From Littorina saxatilis (taxonomy: Eukaryota; Mollusca; Gastropoda; Littorinimorpha; Littorinidae), in contig NC_090251.1 of the NCBI RefSeq assembly GCF_037325665.1, forward strand, positions 30,509,326-30,573,325: 64,000 bases of DNA. The letters are read 5' to 3'. Below the pieces are notes generated by a model. It saw nothing but the letters and a program-made list of their open reading frames with translations. It made no database searches and was not told the DNA's origin. Shown here in pieces: positions 59,335-64,000 of this stretch. Numbering within the stretch: the first letter of the stretch is position 1; every line of letters begins with the position of its first letter. The translations under genes and the position numbers were made by a program.

Positions 59335-59836
59335 AGGTACTGAACTTGTCAAATCCAGGTGCACGGAGCCCCTGGGGCTTTTAGTCATACCTCAGGCAGC
59401 TATCCGTTAGAAGAACTACCAAGTTTCATTGACTTGCACCCAAAGAGTCAAGAACTGCGATTTTTTTTTACGAATTAATTTCGTACTCAGACCCGGCTGG
59501 TCTTGGCCTATTTTTGGATCTAAATTTAGATCAGGTAGATCACCACATCATGCACAAAAAAACACGTCACTAGCAAACTATGTCAGACGTCATCATGAGT
59601 TTGTGTAAAACAAAAATGGAGGCCGGAATCACTCAGTTGAATCGAACTCCGACCAAACACCACGTAATAGCTAGGTTAATTTATGCACTCGCGTGAACAA
59701 GAAACTGTCGAGCTTCACAGATGTCGTCGTTGGGTAGTTTTGGGTTTGTTTTACTACCATAGGAGGATTTTTGAACTGTAAATGCACTCAGCTGCAACAA
59801 AAACGCAAAACGAAGGCTGTGAGCTGCACTGTGCCT
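59335..59836. mobile_element. TTAA-flanked element
   Basis: TTAA at 59331-59334 and 59837-59840 brackets ends AAGGTACTG and CAGTGCCTT-like (ACTGTGCCTT), which are imperfect inverted repeats. Non-coding, 502 bp. TTAA targets suit piggyBac or Kolobok elements. It lies about 120 bp upstream of the decarboxylase exon. Confidence 0.5.
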
Positions 59837-59960
59837 TTAACTGGGTTGGGTTTTTTAACCTTCATCAGAAATACTCAGCACTGAGGCCTGTTAACCCTTC
59901 CTTTTGCATGTTGCTATAGCTAGCAATGTACGAATGCATTATTGGTTTCTGGATTTACAG

Positions 59961-62900
59961 AATGTGTGGCATGGAGGCTGCAGCAGGGCCATGTCTTCAA
60001 CGGCCCTCAGCCCTGCTGTGTTCTACCAAGCTCTGCGTGACAGTGGTGTTGAGTTCTTCAGCGGGGTACCTGACTCCCTTCTTAAAGGTAACAAACTACT
60101 GTTGAGTGACCCCGTCCTCCCACCCCCCTTTTAAGACTCCCCCCTCTCCCCTTTTAAGATCCTGCTTTCTCAGATTTTCTCTTCATAAACTCTCCAAATT
60201 TAGTTCCATTTGAAGACTCTCTTCATTTGAATTCTCGATTTTGCTAAGTTTCTCTTCCATAGGTGGGACTGAAAAATGTATCCTGAATCGAACAACAACA
60301 AAAACAAGCAAAAAAGAGAAGAAAAAAAAGAGGCCATAATCGAATCCGGATTTCTGGCATATACCGGAAGAATCCCACCTACGCTCTTCATACCTTTCTA
60401 AATTTGCCTCCATTTGGAAACCTTTCTGTTTTAAATTAAAAACCAATTTTCTCAGATCTGTCAACTTTTATCTTCCAGATTTCTGTGCCTTTGTTACGCA
60501 GACAGTTCCCGAACAGGATCATTTCATCACTGCCAACGAAGGAAACGCTGTTGCTATGTGTGCTGGCTATCACTTAGCAACAGGAAAGACTGGTTTAGTC
60601 TACCTGCAGGTTTGTACTGAATAGTTTCTGAGTTTTGTTGAAAGATTCATTTACCTTGTGTATACGTCAGAATACCCCCTTTCGAGCAAAATATAATGAG
60701 GCAGAAAACACAATTATCTGAAAACATTAGGGTCGAACATTTTTAAAAGCAAATGTTTAATTTCAAAACAAAATCTTGCACTCTCTTAATTACCCTTCAC
60801 CAGATGGTGCTGTGGACTACACAGTCCAGGTGATGCGGGTCGTACTTGACCCATAGATTTGAAAGAATTCTATGTAAAAAGTATGGGTCATGCATAAACG
60901 ACCCACACAATCCAAATAGGGTACATATTTGTATTGTCTCTTTGGAGAATGTGGGTCATGAACACCTTTAGATTCCTTCACAAGTTACATACACAACCCA
61001 CATCATCGGGACTGTGTAGTTCAAATTAAGAAGGTCCTGTGACATTTGAGGAGAAAGTCTCAAGCTAAAACTCGGAGAAACAAACATTTTTGTGATGCTC
61101 TGGATCATCCTTCACCAAGAAAGAATGGTGAATAATAACATATCTTGGAAATTACATAAGCAATTCATGGTTGCAGTTTGAACCAGAAAAAATGTATGTT
61201 TTAACAGTAACACACTTCCAGATTTCACGTATTACTGCTGTGTATTTCATTTCAAAAGAGTGTGCATCATATTATATCACAGTGAAGTCTATCTTACAGG
61301 GTTCGCACAGGTCATGGAAAGTCATGGAATTTGATTTTTAATTTTCCAGGCCTGGAAAGTCATGGAATTTCAATTCAAGTCATGGAAAGTCATGGAATTT
61401 AACAAAAATAAGAAATAAATAAAAATTAACCCTTAGCACGCCAGCGGCGATTTTCGTTGCCCAGCCATCCCCCCCCTCTTTGCCAGCCAGCAGCGATTTG
61501 CGTCGCCAGCACAAGGCTTGTTCGTATGACCAACTTCTCGTTCGTATTTGCATACGAGAATAACGGTATTTTTAACGGCACTTGAGCCAAAGCGAGGCTC
61601 ACTTCCTTCCGTTATCTCGTCGTGTCGTCTGCGCTGCATTTGAGTCGGTTTCGTCGAAGTTTTCTGCTTTTGTTTTTGCATCGATAAAGTACTTTAGCGC
61701 TTCGACAAGCAAGATGGAGGATGATGAGTTTGAAAATTTCTTTCGAGTTGTTTCTTGACCACAAAAAGTATGCTGAATTGGAACGAATTACCGAGGAAGA
61801 TCTTCGCAATGAACTGTGTATCGCGGTGAAAAAAATGACAGTTCGTCAAGTCACAGTGACGGTTACGAAACGGAATTTACGAAAGTGCAGATGGATACAA
61901 ACAGTGGCTGGTCGAGTTTAGTGAAATGACAGGACCAGCAAACATTACCGATAATCTGAGTGCGTTGCAAATGCTTGACTTGCTTGTTGAAGAGACACTG
62001 CGTAGAAACTGACTCAAATTCAGTGCAAAGCAAGCCAGTGTCAAAACTGGCAGTGACAAGACGTAAAAAGTTTGCGTGTTCGGAAATGGCGACCTGTGGA
62101 TCTAGTCATGGAAAATGTTATTGAGGCTCATGGAAAGTCATGGAAAAGTCATGGAATTTTGTTTCTAAAAACCAGTGGGGACCCTGATCTTACATCTATT
62201 CTTTGTCCACAGAACTCTGGTCTAGGCAACATGGTTAACCCTTTGATGTCACTGATGGCACCGGCTGTGTCCAACATCCCCGTCTTGCTTCTGATTGGTT
62301 GGCGTGGAGAGCCAGGGGTCAAGGATGAACCGCAGCACGTCACACAGGGGCGACTCACTGAAGCCATGCTGGGTAAGTTCACATTTTCTTGCATGTGGAA
62401 CTGGCCAAAACTGAACGAGATACTGTGTGTCGCAATTTCCTGCATGATCTAGCACAATTTTTTCACATGTGCACACTACTTGTAATAGAACAATGGTGAA
62501 GTTTCGTGCTTGTCAAGACTACTCGACAGACATTTACATGCGTACTCTCAATGCATTCAGGACTATGACCGGTCATTGCCAACGTCAAATGGGCAGCTGA
62601 ATTTTTACTAACACCCATTAACGTGAAATCTCGTGTTCACTCAGCTACACATGTGTTGGTACTGGTTTGGCAATGTTTTTTACCCCCCAGTGCCAGGTTT
62701 CTCTATAGTCTCTTGATGGTATCTGAATACCGCAATATTCACACATGCGTCTGACAGGGATCCCAAGTTCAGAGTGAAATTCTTAGAGCAAGTGAAGATG
62801 CTGGAAAATAGAAATACAGATTTCCTTGTGCTATATCACAGCTTATTTTCAGATCTTGTGCACTTAGAATACGGTTGCAAAAATATTTGCAAAAATAGTG

Positions 62901-63028
62901 ATTTTCAAAAAGGCGCAGGGATGGACTGAATTTTGGTAACAATATCTGCTCATGTTTTTCTGATCTTTTCAGAGTGTATGGAGATTCCATGCCGTGTTTT
63001 GCCCAAGGATGAGGGGGAAATGAAAGAG
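59961..63028 (+). CDS. Phosphonopyruvate decarboxylase, exons 1-4 (gene continues past window)
   Basis: Exons 59961(or ATG 59991)-60087, 60479-60609, 62213-62372 and 62973-63028 have GT-AG borders and agreeing phases (1, 0, 1, 0). The protein reads [32 protein letters not shown], then [18 protein letters not shown] with the ThDP-activating Glu, [31 protein letters not shown] and [10 protein letters not shown]. These match bacterial phosphonopyruvate decarboxylase closely. The enzyme is ThDP- and Mg-dependent and turns phosphonopyruvate into phosphonoacetaldehyde, the step after PEP mutase in 2-aminoethylphosphonate synthesis. The C-terminal ThDP-binding domain must lie beyond 64000. Upstream of ATG 59991 the frame is open to an acceptor-like TTTACAG at 59960, so the true first exon may be elsewhere. 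Introns carry at least four insertions or repeats. Confidence 0.88.
60107..60250. mobile_element. TA-MITE-related fragment in intron 1
   Basis: Contains CCCCCCTTTTAAGACTCCC, CTTTTAAGATCC and TTTCTCAGATTTTC, as in the MITE at 48480-48629. Terminal repeats are not clear; decayed. Confidence 0.4.
60826..61020. mobile_element. Short TIR element in intron 2
   Basis: The ends ACTACACAGTCC and GGACTGTGTAGT are perfect 12-bp inverted repeats, extended imperfectly by GGTGATGCGGGT and ACCCACATCATC. 195 bp, non-coding, superfamily not assigned. Confidence 0.75.
61297..62186 (+). mobile_element. hAT-like element in intron 2, next to the exon 3 acceptor
   Basis: 890 bp with ends CAGGGTTCGCAC and GTGGGGACCCTG. 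ATCTTA flanks both sides (61291-61296 and 62187-62192; the match extends to 8 bp because the element begins CA). Repeated CATGGAAAGTCATGGAA motifs lie at both subterminal regions. Short frames around 61713-62060 are not recognisable as a transposase. The right end lies 26 bases from the start of exon 3. Confidence 0.75.
62373..62972. other. Intron 3 of the decarboxylase gene
   Basis: Bounded by GTAAGT and TTTTCAG. No repeat was recognised inside. Confidence 0.6.
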
Positions 63029-63106
63029 GTAAGTTCTCTTGATTCAGTATGTCAGATCAAATGCTTGAAATTAAAACACAGGTAGTGATTAAGTTTTTTT
63101 TTACTG

Positions 63107-64000
63107 TAGAAGTCTTCAGATTTAGGGGGGTTCTACTGTACAAGTCTTTAGATTTAGGGGGGTTCCACTGTAGAAGTCTTCAGATTTAGGGGGGTCCACT
63201 GTAGAAGTCTTCAGATTTAGGGGGTTCCCACTGTAGAAGTCTTCAGATTTAGGGGGGTTCCACTGTAGAAGTCTTCAGATTTAGGGGGTTCCCACTGTAG
63301 AAGTCTTCAGATTTAGTGAGTTCCAGTGTAGAAGTCTTCAGATTTAGGGGGGTTCCACTGTAGAAGTCTTCAGATTTAGGGGGGTTCCCACTGTAGAAGT
63401 CTTCAGATTTAGTGAGTTCCAGTGTAGAAGTCTTCAGATTTAGGGGGGTTCTACTGTAGAAGTCTTCAGATTTAGGGGGTTCCCACTGTAGAAGTCTTCA
63501 GATTTAGGGGGGTTCCACTGTAGAAGTCTTTAGATTTAGGGGGGTTCCACTGTAGAAGTCTTTAGATTTAGGGAGGTTCCACTGTAGAAGTCTTCAGATT
63601 TAGGGGGGTTCTACTGTAGAAGTCTTTAGATTTAGGGGGGTTCTACTGTAGAAGTCTTCAGATTTAGGGGGGTTCCACTGTTGAAGTCTTCAGATTTAGG
63701 GGGGTTCCACTGTAGAAGTCTTTAGATTTAGGGGGGTTCCACTGTAAAAGTCTTTAGATTTAGGGGGGTTCCACTGTAGAAGTCTTCAGATTTAGGGGGG
63801 TTCCCACTGTAGAAGTCTTCAGATTTAGTGGGGTTCTACTGTAGAAGTCTTCAAATTTAGTGGGGTTCCACTGTAGAAGTCTTCAGATTTAGGGGGGTTC
63901 CCACTGTAGAAGTCTTCAGATTTAGGGGGGTTCCACTGTAGAAGTCTTTAGATTTAGGGGGGTTCCACTGTAGAAGTCTTTAGATTTAGGGGGGTTCCAC
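63107..64000. repeat. 32-bp satellite array in intron 4, running off the window
   Basis: About 28 units of AGATTTAGGGGGGTTCCACT plus GTAGAAGTCTTC, with C/T and one-base length variants. Each unit contains GGGGTTCCACTGTA, the right end plus TA of the MITE family at 28125 and 48480. The tandem units have no spacers, so this is not a CRISPR array. Confidence 0.95.

Noticed and set aside
63107-64000. Regular 32-bp repeats resembling a CRISPR array
   Set aside because: Units are contiguous with no unique spacers, lie in an animal intron, and derive from a MITE end.

Overview
The window looks like a repeat-dense animal nuclear genome, most probably a marine mollusc and perhaps a caenogastropod. 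That reading rests on spliced genes with GT-AG introns, very long (GT)n/(CA)n and (CT)n/(GA)n tracts, several tRNA-headed SINE families and CR1/jockey-like LINEs. It also rests on an animal phosphonopyruvate decarboxylase, an enzyme expected in phosphonolipid-making molluscs. The species itself is inference. There is no sign of bacterial sequence.

Genes. (1) A five-exon THAP-domain gene at 35.4-39.8 kb on the plus strand; all exon phases agree and give about 363 residues. (2) The 5' half of a phosphonopyruvate decarboxylase gene at 59.96-63.03 kb on the plus strand, running off the right edge, with four exons visible. (3) A spliced but frame-broken member of a multicopy CXC-tailed family at 27.4-30.5 kb on the plus strand. 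(4) Exons of a P2X7-intracellular-domain-like gene at 40.5-41.5 kb on the minus strand, facing gene 1 tail to tail, probably decayed. (5) A lone THAP-like first exon at 44.2 kb on the minus strand, missing the first zinc ligand. (6) A four-unit tandem array of exon-like segments at 23.9-24.6 kb.

Mobile DNA fills most of the rest. Four short-element families (called A, B, C and D here) share one plan: repetitive or microsatellite DNA inside the element, a short hairpin near the 3' end, and an end at or near TTGTT or CTAGTA. I read them as non-autonomous Helitron/Helentron-like elements. Two B copies lie head to tail inside one TTAA element whose paralogue 1 kb away shows the empty site. A recent Ty3/Gypsy element with about 1.24-kb LTRs (48.7-58.8 kb) carries a hAT-like element inside one LTR. 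SINEs, LINE pieces, TA-, TTAA- and CAGGG-ended DNA elements are nested in one another and often still show their target duplications.

Layout: 0-7.4 kb, simple repeats and retroposon tails. 7.4-12.2 kb, Helentron-like C, TTAA elements and the B dimer. 12.5-19.5 kb, microsatellites, SINEs, A copy and LINE end. 19.5-25.1 kb, nested E/LINE/A composite, LINE with RT, exon-like array and CAAGGG element. 25.2-27 kb, inverted B pair. 27-30.5 kb, CXC gene. 31-35 kb, B copies and SINE. 35-44.3 kb, THAP and P2X7-like genes. 44-48.6 kb, repeats and D element. 48.7-58.8 kb, LTR element. 59.3-64 kb, decarboxylase gene with four or more intronic insertions and a 32-bp satellite derived from a MITE end.
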